In this document: positions 17,979-24,923 of the stretch, piece after piece
Layout of the letters: every line of letters begins with the position of its first letter
Numbering within the stretch: position 1 is the stretch's first letter
Assembly (NCBI RefSeq): GCF_009765355.1
Contig: NZ_VTHK01000005.1
Span: 186,001-250,000 of the forward strand
Reading direction: 5' to 3'
From: Amycolatopsis anabasis
GTDB taxonomy: Bacteria > Actinomycetota > Actinomycetes > Mycobacteriales > Pseudonocardiaceae
Length of the DNA: 64,000 nucleotides
The notes under the pieces: model-generated
The model's input: the letters and a program-made list of their open reading frames with translations, nothing else
Databases searched by the model: none
Told to the model about the DNA's origin: nothing
Translations under genes and position numbers: made by a program

Positions 17979-19214
17979 TCACTCCCGGCCGGTCATGGCG
18001 AGCTCGGCGCGGCGGAAGGCGGCGGGCGAGAGCGCGCGCCACACGAACAGCGCCCCGGCGAACTGGATGATCCCGCCCATCACCCAGACACCCCGCAGGT
18101 GCCAGTGGGCGGCGACGAAGCCACCGGCCAGGGCGCCCAGCGGGGTCAGCCCCCACGCCAGCGCGCGGTGGCTGGTCAGCACGCGCCCGAGCAACGCGGA
18201 CGGGGTGAACCGCTGCCTGCTGGACTGCGAGCACACGTTCCACACGAGCGTGGTGGCGCTCAGGGCCATCAGCACCGCACCGACCAGCGGCAGCCACGGC
18301 GGCACCACGGCGATCAGCAGCTCGAACAGCGCCACGCAGGTCTGCGCGACGCGCATCGACCACGAGTAGCCCAGCCGCGTCACGATGCGGTGGACGACGA
18401 ACGACGAAACCACCCAGCCGACGGCCAGGCAGGCGAGCAGCACGCCGTACCCGACCGCGCCGACGTGCAGCACCTGCGTCGCGTAGAGCACGAGCATGGC
18501 GCTCCCGGCGCTCGCGGCGAACGAGCCGAGCCCGACGGTCACCGTGATCGATCGCAGCAGCGGGGTGCGGACCAGGTACTTCAGCCCTTCGACGAGTTCG
18601 CGTCCCGGATGCGCCCGGGGCGCGGTCACCGGAGCCGAAGAGATGCCGCGGGCCAGGACGAACGCCGACGCCGCCAGCACGCACGCCAGCCACGCGGGCA
18701 CCCCCGCGCCGAGCGCCAGCAGCAGCCCGGTGACCGGCGGAATGACGAACTGCACGACGCCCAGTTCGATCACCTGCAGCCGCGCGTTGGCCGCGGCCAG
18801 CCGCTCCGGGCCCACGAGTTCGGGCACCAGCGCGCCGCTGGCGCCGTGCCCCAGCACCTGCGCCGAGGTCACCACGAACGCCACCACGAGCAGGACCGGC
18901 AGGCTCAGCAGTCCGGTCGAACCGGTCGCCGCGAGCGCCAGCGCGGCGCACAGCTGCACCGCGTAGGCCCACGCGAGGACGGTCGTGCGCCGGACGCGGT
19001 CGATCAGCACCCCGGCGAACAGCGAGAACAGCAACCACGGCGCCTGACCCACCACGTTCACCAGCGACACTTCGCGCGGATCGGTCGTGAGCGACACCGC
19101 GAGCAGCGGCAACGCCGCCAGCAGCAGCCCCTCACCGGCCGAACCGGACACCGCCACCGCCTGCAGCCGCGCCCACCCACCGGTACCGGCCGCCTTGATC
19201 GTCCCCGCAGTCAT
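17979..19214 (-). CDS. MFS transporter (EntS/MFS_3-like exporter)
   Basis: 411 residues with about 12 hydrophobic segments and the cytoplasmic-loop motif G-V-L-I-D-R-V-R-R after the second helix. The style fits the MFS_3 exporters that pump siderophores or drugs. It is convergent with the aspartase-like gene, separated by a single base, and divergent from an ArsR-type regulator. Export of a compound sensed by that regulator is plausible. The start ATG at 19214 has no obvious ribosome site. Confidence 0.8.
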   Translation of the reverse strand: MTAGTIKAAGTGGWARLQAVAVSGSAGEGLLLAALPLLAVSLTTDPREVSLVNVVGQAPWLLFSLFAGVLIDRVRRTTVLAWAYAVQLCAALALAATGSTGLLSLPVLLVVAFVVTSAQVLGHGASGALVPELVGPERLAAANARLQVIELGVVQFVIPPVTGLLLALGAGVPAWLACVLAASAFVLARGISSAPVTAPRAHPGRELVEGLKYLVRTPLLRSITVTVGLGSFAASAGSAMLVLYATQVLHVGAVGYGVLLACLAVGWVVSSFVVHRIVTRLGYSWSMRVAQTCVALFELLIAVVPPWLPLVGAVLMALSATTLVWNVCSQSSRQRFTPSALLGRVLTSHRALAWGLTPLGALAGGFVAAHWHLRGVWVMGGIIQFAGALFVWRALSPAAFRRAELAMTGRE

Positions 19215-19256
19215 GCTCTGAAGTCTGCCGAAACCGCTGATGGGAGCGCGACGGTT

Positions 19257-19412
19257 TTAGCTCAGGGCGCAAGGATCGCGGCGCTGCCAGCCGTCCCAGT
19301 GCACGACGCTCGCCGGGTCGGTGCGCGGTCCGGGTTCGCAGCTGGTGCCGATCGTGTACGCGATCGGGGTCAGCATGGTCCTGACCGCCCGCCGCGGTTC
19401 CGGGTCGGTCAC
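19257..19412 (-). CDS. Possible small protein (51 residues)
   Basis: An open frame from GTG 19412 to TAA 19257 encodes 51 residues. A W-D-G-W-Q-R-R-D segment lies near the end, with two cysteines (Cys25 and Cys48). It fills the gap between the ArsR gene and the MFS gene and points the same way as the MFS gene. No family is recognised and no ribosome site is clear. It may equally be non-coding. Confidence 0.3.
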   Translation of the reverse strand: MTDPEPRRAVRTMLTPIAYTIGTSCEPGPRTDPASVVHWDGWQRRDPCALS

Positions 19413-19415
19413 GGA

Positions 19416-19439
19416 TTCGAGAACTGTCAAAGTCTCGAA
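19416..19439 (+). promoter_or_regulatory. Operator palindrome in the arsR-type promoter
   Basis: TTCGAGA (19416-19422) and TCTCGAA (19433-19439) are perfect inverted repeats spaced by ten bases. They overlap a CTGTCA -35-like element (19424-19429), which is 18 bases from TACCCT (19448-19453). The -10 ends six bases before ATG 19460, so the gene is probably leaderless and autoregulated. Confidence 0.55.
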
Positions 19440-19459
19440 ATCTTGGCTACCCTCGGGCC

Positions 19460-19819
19460 ATGCGTGCGTTGAACCATCCGGAGCTCGGTTCGGTCGAGCT
19501 GGCCACCGTGCTGAACGCGCTCGCGGATCCGCTGCGGCTGCGGGTCGTCGGCCAGCTCGCCGAAGCCGGGGGCGTGGTGTGCGGCGCCTTCGACGTGCCG
19601 GTGAGCATGTCGACGCTGTCCCACCACCTCAAGGTGCTCCGCGAGGCGGGCCTGCTGCGCGTGATCCCGCAGGGCAGCTTCCGCCGCCACGAACTCCGCC
19701 TGGACGAGGTGGAGAACCGCTTCCCGGGCGTCCTGCGCTCGGTGATCGACTGCGTCGAGGACGATCAGTGTTCTTTGGGAGAACTCGCTCCGCGATCACG
19801 TCGACAGGGCGCTCCTTGA
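19460..19819 (+). CDS. ArsR-family transcriptional regulator
   Basis: 119 residues. The winged-helix domain covers about 12-95, with the recognition helix in M-S-T-L-S-H-H-L-K-V-L-R-E-A-G-L-L. The segment A-L-A-D-P-L-R-L-R-V-V-G-Q-L is typical of ArsR/SmtB proteins. The usual E-L-C-V-C-D metal site is not present; the aligned stretch reads V-C-G-A-F-D with a single Cys. The signal may therefore be organic or redox rather than arsenic. It is divergent from an MFS exporter, its likely target. Confidence 0.82.
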   Translation: MRALNHPELGSVELATVLNALADPLRLRVVGQLAEAGGVVCGAFDVPVSMSTLSHHLKVLREAGLLRVIPQGSFRRHELRLDEVENRFPGVLRSVIDCVEDDQCSLGELAPRSRRQGAP

Positions 19820-19883
19820 TGTGTGACGCTCGACTTCCGCTGTTGGGGCGCCCTGCCGCCGCGATAGCGGGGCCTTCGGCCGG
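19805..19883. repeat. Dispersed intergenic repeat family 2, copy A
   Basis: CAGGGCGC (19805-19812) and GCGCCCTG (19848-19855) are inverted to each other. They are followed by GGCCTTCGGCCGG (19871-19883). A related stretch with the same order of motifs is at 55843-55905, and one in opposite orientation is at 51847-51897. The left end overlaps the last codons of the ArsR gene. Function unknown. Confidence 0.5.
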
Positions 19884-19933
19884 CGAGTTCCTCGGCGTGA
19901 GTCCGCAAGCCGCTCCGGTTTGCAGATGCTCCG

Positions 19934-20740
19934 TCAGAAGAACTCGTCCAGCAACCGGTAGAACGCGATCCGTTCGACATCGACGTCCCGTTCGCCGTAG
20001 CGCGCCAGGAACCGGTCGGCGAGTTCCGGCCCGTACCGCGGATTCAGGTCGTCGGAAGCCAGGCTCCGCGTGGCGAGCGCGAGATCGGCGTACCGATCGG
20101 CGACCCCGAGCCGGCCGACGTCGATCACCCCGGTGACCTTGCGGGTGTCCGGATCCAGCAACACGTTGGGCAGGCACAGATCCCCGTGGCACACCACGAG
20201 CTCTTCCCGGTCCGGCCGGGTGCGGTCCAGCTCCTCGACCAACCGCGCGGCCGGCCAGCCCGCCCGCTCCTCGTCCAGATCCTCCAGATCGACCAGCCCC
20301 GCCTCCGCCGCCTGCCGGGCGTGCGGCACGGTCACCTCGAGCCGCCGGTCGAACGGGCACTCCTCGACCGGCACGGAGTGCAGTTCGCGCGCGAGATCCG
20401 CCAGCGCGTCGACCACCTCGCCCCGGTGCTCGGCGGGCCATTCCGCGGCCGCGGACCGCCCGGGCACCGCCGTGGTCACCAGCCAGCTGGACCCGTCCCG
20501 CTCGCCCGCTTCCCGGACCTCCGGCGCGGGGAACCCCTGCTCGCGCAACCAGGCGAGCCGCTCGACCTCGGCGAGGGGATGGAAACCGCCGTCCGGATGC
20601 GCCGAATGCCCGGCGATTTTCACGTAACAGCCGGGATTTCCGTCCAGCCGCCACACCCCGGCGCCGGAGTACCCCTCCGTCACCCGCACCCAGTCGTGCC
20701 GGTCGTACCTTCTCCGCAGCTCGGCGAGCACCTCTTCCAT
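19934..20740 (-). CDS. APH(3')-family aminoglycoside phosphotransferase
   Basis: 268 residues, the usual length of APH(3') enzymes. The catalytic loop is C-H-G-D-L-C-L-P-N (His185-Asp187). The metal-binding region is I-D-V-G-R-L-G-V-A-D-R-Y (from about 206), and the protein ends R-I-A-F-Y-R-L-L-D-E-F-F, the closing signature of APH(3') proteins. These kinases phosphorylate the 3'-hydroxyl of kanamycin-type aminoglycosides using ATP. The frame extends to 20767, but ATG 20740 fits the family length. It follows the methyltransferase gene by eight bases and is likely cotranscribed with it. Whether it gives resistance here is unknown. Confidence 0.85.
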   Translation of the reverse strand: MEEVLAELRRRYDRHDWVRVTEGYSGAGVWRLDGNPGCYVKIAGHSAHPDGGFHPLAEVERLAWLREQGFPAPEVREAGERDGSSWLVTTAVPGRSAAAEWPAEHRGEVVDALADLARELHSVPVEECPFDRRLEVTVPHARQAAEAGLVDLEDLDEERAGWPAARLVEELDRTRPDREELVVCHGDLCLPNVLLDPDTRKVTGVIDVGRLGVADRYADLALATRSLASDDLNPRYGPELADRFLARYGERDVDVERIAFYRLLDEFF

Positions 20741-20748
20741 GATCACCA

Positions 20749-21555
20749 CTATCCCGCACCCCGCCACCGGTGGGTCGTGTGTGTTCCGGCCGGTTCGTAA
20801 ACACTCACGGCCACGATGAACAGGGTTGCCGAGGCGAAGAACGGTTCAGCGGCGAGGTGGTGCAGCCACTGTTCGGCGTCATGTTCGGTGAGGTAGTGCG
20901 CGGCGACCGCGCGTGCGGTGACGCGTTGCAGGCCCAGCACTTTGTCGGCCGCTTCCCGGTCGTGGAAGGTGGCCGTGATCGGGATGACCTTGTCGACGGT
21001 GAAACCCGCACGGGTGGCCAGCCGCGCCAGTTGCCGGCCGATACCGGCATTGCGCACGGCCTGTTCGGTTACGAAGCGCGTGTACGCACGGGCGACGCCG
21101 AGGTCGGGGTAGTCGATGATCAACGTGTCCCAGTCCGGTTCCGCGAACACCGCCCGGCTGCCGGGGCACAGCACCCGTCGCGTCTCGGCGAGTACCGCGG
21201 ACGGGTCGGCGACATGCTGGAGGACTCGGTCGGTGTGCGCGCGGTCGACGCTGCGGTCGGCGAGGTCAAGGTGGTGGATGTCACCGCGCCGGACCTGGAC
21301 CTGCGCGAGGGCGCCGGTGCGCTCCCGCGCCTGCTCCACCGCCTGCGGATCGTGATCGACGCCGAGCACGGTGCCGCGGTCACCGGTCGCGTCGGCGAAC
21401 GCCGGGAGATCCGCACCGGGGCCGCAACCCAGGTCGAGGACCACCTGGCCGGGCCTGATCTCGAGTTCGGCGAGCGCGAGCGCCTTGTAGCCGCGGCCGA
21501 GGTCCGAGGCCGCCAATCGCAGCAGGTAGTCCTCGGGCTTCGTGGTCTCGAACAA
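20749..21555 (-). CDS. SAM-dependent methyltransferase (class I, UbiE-like)
   Basis: 268 residues. The SAM-binding motif I is V-L-D-L-G-C-G-P-G-A-D (39-49), followed by the acidic V-D-H-D residue that contacts the ribose and by R-G-D-I-H-H-L-D. The substrate is not evident; small-molecule methyltransferases of this class act on quinones, natural products or lipids. The last 20 or so codons include a dispersed palindrome (20773-20812), so its C-terminal tail may be recent. It is probably in one transcript with the APH(3')-like gene. Confidence 0.82.
   Translation of the reverse strand: MFETTKPEDYLLRLAASDLGRGYKALALAELEIRPGQVVLDLGCGPGADLPAFADATGDRGTVLGVDHDPQAVEQARERTGALAQVQVRRGDIHHLDLADRSVDRAHTDRVLQHVADPSAVLAETRRVLCPGSRAVFAEPDWDTLIIDYPDLGVARAYTRFVTEQAVRNAGIGRQLARLATRAGFTVDKVIPITATFHDREAADKVLGLQRVTARAVAAHYLTEHDAEQWLHHLAAEPFFASATLFIVAVSVYEPAGTHTTHRWRGAG
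20773..20812. repeat. Dispersed palindrome family 1, degenerate copy within a gene end
   Basis: The left arm GGTCGTGTGTGTT (20773-20785) is complementary, with a few mismatches, to the right arm ending ACACTCACGGCC (20812). The order of motifs matches the copies at 7565 and 32469, though the GTTAGAACC loop is altered. It lies inside the 3' end of the methyltransferase reading frame. Confidence 0.5.
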
Positions 21556-21572
21556 CGATCATCTCCGGGTCA

Positions 21573-21614
21573 CCGGGGATCCCGAAAGCGCGCGCACTTT
21601 CGGGATCCCGGGGG
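21573..21614 (-). terminator. Hairpin after the kstD-kshA-kshB-chsH3 operon
   Basis: The arms CCGGGGATCCCGAAAG (21573-21588) and CTTTCGGGATCCCGGGG (21597-21613) pair with one mismatch around an eight-base loop. The hairpin starts two bases past the chsH3 stop and precedes the methyltransferase start, so it probably ends the steroid transcript. Confidence 0.68.
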
Positions 21615-21615
21615 G

Positions 21616-22473
21616 CTAAGCGGGGATCAGGGTGGCGTTGGTGAGGACGGGGGTGTCGCGTTCCACCGAGGTGGTGGTGAGGACGAGGCGGTCGGCTTCG
21701 CGCCAGACGGTGGTGCGCAGGGTTTCGCCGGGCAGCACGATCCCGGCGAACTGCGCGGAGAACGTGCCGACGCGGGTCACGTCGGCGTCCAGCACCGCGT
21801 CGGTGACCGCCTTGGCGACCACGCCGTAGGTGCACAGGCCGTGCAGGATCGGCACGTCGAATCCGGCGGCGCGGGCGAACTCGGGATCCGCGTGCAGCGG
21901 GTTGCGGTCGCCGCAGAGGCGGTACAGCAGCGCCTGCTGGGGGAGGGTCGGCGTGTCGATCACGGCGTCCGGCTCGCGGGCGGGCGGTTCGACACGTTCC
22001 GAGGAGCCGCGTTTGCCGCCGAAACCGCCTTCGCCGCGGGCGAAGATGCTCGAGCGAGCCGTCCACAGTGGACTGCCATCGGCGGCGATCGTTTCGGTTT
22101 CCTGGATGACGACCGCGGCCTTGCCCTTGTCCAGGACGTCGGCGATCCGGGTGCGCGAGGTCGCCTTGCCCTCGGGCGGAATGGGCCGGTGGGCGGTCAC
22201 CGACTGGGTGCCGTGCACGACCTTGGCCAGGTCGATTTCCAAGCCGGGGAAGGAAACCTTGGGCGGTTCGGAGTTGTGGAAGGTCGCCGCCACGGTCGCG
22301 AAGGTCGGCAGCACGCGCAGGTCGCGTTCGTAGGCGTACCGCAGCTCGTGCGGGTCGGTGGGGTTCCCGCCCGCGCCGAGCGCCAGGTGGTAGAGCAGGA
22401 CGTCCGAGGCGGTCCAGGAGAACGTGACCTCGCCGAGTTCGGCGCCGATGGCGACCTCGGGATCAATCGGCAT
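21616..22473 (-). CDS. chsH3: ChsH3-type double-hotdog enoyl-CoA hydratase
   Basis: 285 residues with two MaoC/hotdog units. The active hydratase motif D-R-N-P-L-H (Asp189, His194) lies in the C-terminal unit, within G-D-R-N-P-L-H-A-D-P-E-F-A. The sequence tracks mycobacterial Rv3538 (ChsH3) along its length, including the M-P-I-D start and G-E-G-G-F-G-G-K-R-G. ChsH3 hydrates the enoyl-CoA formed during beta-oxidation of the C8 steroid side chain. It is the last gene of the KstR-controlled operon that begins at kstD, 11 bases after kshB. Confidence 0.9.
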   Translation of the reverse strand: MPIDPEVAIGAELGEVTFSWTASDVLLYHLALGAGGNPTDPHELRYAYERDLRVLPTFATVAATFHNSEPPKVSFPGLEIDLAKVVHGTQSVTAHRPIPPEGKATSRTRIADVLDKGKAAVVIQETETIAADGSPLWTARSSIFARGEGGFGGKRGSSERVEPPAREPDAVIDTPTLPQQALLYRLCGDRNPLHADPEFARAAGFDVPILHGLCTYGVVAKAVTDAVLDADVTRVGTFSAQFAGIVLPGETLRTTVWREADRLVLTTTSVERDTPVLTNATLIPA

Positions 22474-22484
22474 ACCGGGAACTC

Positions 22485-23516
22485 CTATTCGTAGGTGACC
22501 GAGACGTCGTCGGTGAGCGGGATGGACTGGCAGGCCAGGATGATCCCGTCCGCCAGGTCCTCCGAGTCGAGCACCTCGTTGTTGAGCATCTTGACCTCGC
22601 CCGAGGTGATCCGGCAGGCGCACGCGCTGCACTGGCCTTCGCGGCAGGAAAACGGCGCGTCGAGGCCCTTGTCGAGCAGGACGTCCAGCAGTTTTTCCCG
22701 GCGGGGCCAGGAGAACTCGTGCTGGGCACCGTCGAGTTCGACCGACAACGCCGTCGGTTTCTCCGGTTCGGGCGGCGCCTCGGCCGGTTTCGCGGCCTCG
22801 AACGGGTTGCCGCCGAGCGAGATGAAGCGTTCGACGTGGATGCGCTGGCGCGGAAACTCCAGCTCCTTCAACGCCCCGCGCGCGGCGTCCATGAAGGGCC
22901 CGGGGCCGCAGATGAACGCGTCGTACTCGGCGAACGGGGCGGCCAGCGTGCGCAGGTGCGCCTGACTCGGCAGGCCCTGGACGGATTCCAGCCAGTGCAG
23001 CACCACCAGCCGGTCGGCGTGTTCGCGGCCCAGCGCGGCCAGCTCGTCCGCGAAGATGACCGACCGCTCGTCGCGGTTCGCGTAGACCAGGACGATCCGG
23101 CCGGAGCCCTCGCGCAGCGCGGTCTTCAGGATGGACATCACCGGGGTGATGCCGCTGCCCCCGGCGAACAGCAGCAGATCCGCGTCGAAGGACTTCGGGG
23201 TGAAGACCCCGGCGGGCGGCAGGACCTCGATCTCCATGCCCGCGCACACGTTGTCGCAGATCCAGTTCGACCCGTAGCCGTCGGCGGTCCGCTTCACGGT
23301 CACCTTGAGCGCGCCGTCCTCGTGCGGCGCGCTGGACAGCGAGTAGCAGCGCGCGACCGAACCGGTCTGCTCGCTGGGCACCCGCAGGGTGAGGAACTGC
23401 CCGGGCCGGTACCGGAACGCCTCGGCCCGGTCACCGGGGATCCGCAGGACGACCGACCGGGCGTCCGCGGTCTCGGCGACCACTTCGGCCACGGTCAGCT
23501 TGTGCGACTCAACCAT
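22485..23516 (-). CDS. kshB: KshB, reductase of 3-ketosteroid 9alpha-hydroxylase
   Basis: 343 residues. An FAD-binding ferredoxin-reductase domain (R-Y-R-P-G-Q-F-L-T-L; G-G-S-G-I-T-P-V-M-S for NAD(P)H) is followed by a C-terminal plant-type [2Fe-2S] domain with C-R-E-G-Q-C-S-A-C and a final L-A-C. It passes electrons from NADH to KshA, which hydroxylates C9 of 1,4-androstadienedione so that ring B opens. Its start overlaps the upstream small gene by eight bases. Confidence 0.92.
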   Translation of the reverse strand: MVESHKLTVAEVVAETADARSVVLRIPGDRAEAFRYRPGQFLTLRVPSEQTGSVARCYSLSSAPHEDGALKVTVKRTADGYGSNWICDNVCAGMEIEVLPPAGVFTPKSFDADLLLFAGGSGITPVMSILKTALREGSGRIVLVYANRDERSVIFADELAALGREHADRLVVLHWLESVQGLPSQAHLRTLAAPFAEYDAFICGPGPFMDAARGALKELEFPRQRIHVERFISLGGNPFEAAKPAEAPPEPEKPTALSVELDGAQHEFSWPRREKLLDVLLDKGLDAPFSCREGQCSACACRITSGEVKMLNNEVLDSEDLADGIILACQSIPLTDDVSVTYE

Positions 23517-23775
23517 CCGCTACCTCGAGTTCGCCCGCGCGCACGGCGTCGGAGATGCTCTCCGACAACCGCTCGCAGGTGTCCAGCAGGGCCGTGTTCG
23601 CCCCGTCCGCGGCCCGTTCGGCGAAGACCGGGCAACTGGCCGAGGCGTCCGTGGTCCACTGTATGCTCGTGTGCTTCCAGCTGTTCTTCTTGACCAGCAC
23701 GCAGGTTCCGCAGGCGCGGCAGGTGTGCGGCCGCAGCCCGCCGGAGAGGAACTCCTGCAGCTCGGTGCGCGCCAC
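23509..23775 (-). CDS. Small cysteine-containing protein between kshA and kshB
   Basis: An 88-residue frame from GTG 23775 (two bases after the kshA stop) to TGA 23509 (overlapping kshB). It has the cluster C-R-A-C-G-T-C at about residues 19-25 and further single cysteines in S-C-P-V-F and D-T-C-E-R. The C-x2-C-x2-C spacing suggests binding of Zn or an Fe-S cluster, but no family is recognised. Tight coupling with the oxygenase and reductase implies a role in the KSH system, for example electron transfer or cluster delivery; this is inference. The codon pattern looks coding throughout. Confidence 0.75.
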   Translation of the reverse strand: MARTELQEFLSGGLRPHTCRACGTCVLVKKNSWKHTSIQWTTDASASCPVFAERAADGANTALLDTCERLSESISDAVRAGELEVADG

Positions 23776-23777
23776 GA

Positions 23778-24923
23778 TCAGACCCCGGCCTGTTCGGCCT
23801 GCTGGCGGGCCAGGTTCTCGGCGACCTCCTGCGCCCAGACCTCGTTGGCCCGGGTGGTGTCTACCTCGAACTCGAAGCGCCGGGTCATGTCCTCGCTGAC
23901 GTCGGCGACGTCCACGTAGAACTGCTCGTACCAGCGGCGGAGCTGGTAGACCGGGCCGTCCTCCTCGCACAGCAGGGGATTGTCGATCCGGGTCTTGTTC
24001 TTCCAGATCTCCACGTCCTGCAGGAAACCGACGCCGATGCTCTTGGCGAACTTCCCGGCGATCTTGTCCGCCTGCTCGTCGGACACCCCGGGCAGCTTCT
24101 TCACGCTCACTCCCCACTGCAGCACGAACGAGTTCGCGGTGACCGGGTAGTGGCAGTTGATCAGCACGTTCTCGATCTCGAAACCCTTGTAGGTGTTGAG
24201 CAGCGTGTTGATCATGTACGACGGGCCGTAGTAGGACGCCTCCGAGCGCAGCAGGTTCTCCTCGCCGCCGTAGTTGGACGCCATGCCCATGTCCGGGCGG
24301 CCCTTGGTGTTGAGGTACTGCGTCGCGATGTGCCCCTCGAAGACGTTCTTGAAGTAGGTCGGGAAGGCGTAGTGGATGTAGAAGAAATGCGCCATATCGA
24401 CCATGTTGTCCACGATCTCGCGGCAGTTGGAGCCCTCGATCAGCACCGAGTCCCAGGTCCAGTTGCTCCACTCGCCGTTGAACACGCCCTCGATGCGCGG
24501 GATGACCACGTCGTCGGGCGGCGGGTTGCCCTCCGGGTCGTTCCACACGAAGAGCTGCTTGTTCTCCTCGAGCGTGCGCCAGGTCCGCGTCCGGGCGCGC
24601 AGCGGAACCCGTTTGGCATAAGGGATCGAGACGCACTTGCCGTTGCCGTTCCAGCGCCAGTCGTGGAACGGGCAAGCCACCTCGTCACCCTTGATCGTGC
24701 CCTGGGTGAGGTCACCGCCCATGTGCCGGCAGTACCCGTCGAGCACGTGCAGCTTGCCGTCGCTCTGGCTCTGGAAGACCACCAGCTTGGTGCCGAAGGC
24801 GTTGATGGCGTGCGGCTTGCCGTCCTTGAAGGAGTCGGCGAGGCCGAGGCAGTGCCAGCCACGGGCGAACCGGGCCGGGGGAGCGCCCGCGTCGATGGTC
24901 CGTACGGCTTCCGCCTGGGTCAT
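23778..24923 (-). CDS. kshA: KshA, oxygenase of 3-ketosteroid 9alpha-hydroxylase
   Basis: 381 residues. The Rieske centre is Cys65-x-His67 and Cys84-x2-His87 (Y-C-R-H-M-G-G; C-P-F-H-D-W-R-W). The mononuclear iron site contains Asn173, His179 and His184 within D-N-M-V-D-M-A-H-F-F-Y-I-H, and Q-D-V-E-I-W carries the later Asp. These match the characterised mycobacterial enzyme. It hydroxylates C9 of AD/ADD with KshB as reductase, producing an unstable product that opens ring B. It overlaps the kstD stop by ATGA. Confidence 0.95.
   Translation of the reverse strand: MTQAEAVRTIDAGAPPARFARGWHCLGLADSFKDGKPHAINAFGTKLVVFQSQSDGKLHVLDGYCRHMGGDLTQGTIKGDEVACPFHDWRWNGNGKCVSIPYAKRVPLRARTRTWRTLEENKQLFVWNDPEGNPPPDDVVIPRIEGVFNGEWSNWTWDSVLIEGSNCREIVDNMVDMAHFFYIHYAFPTYFKNVFEGHIATQYLNTKGRPDMGMASNYGGEENLLRSEASYYGPSYMINTLLNTYKGFEIENVLINCHYPVTANSFVLQWGVSVKKLPGVSDEQADKIAGKFAKSIGVGFLQDVEIWKNKTRIDNPLLCEEDGPVYQLRRWYEQFYVDVADVSEDMTRRFEFEVDTTRANEVWAQEVAENLARQQAEQAGV

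Noticed and set aside
19250-19330. TTTTAGCTCAG resembles the D-arm of a tRNA
   Set aside because: No acceptor stem, anticodon arm or T-loop in the right order and orientation follows; the T-loop-like GTTCTCGAATCC lies on the opposite strand.
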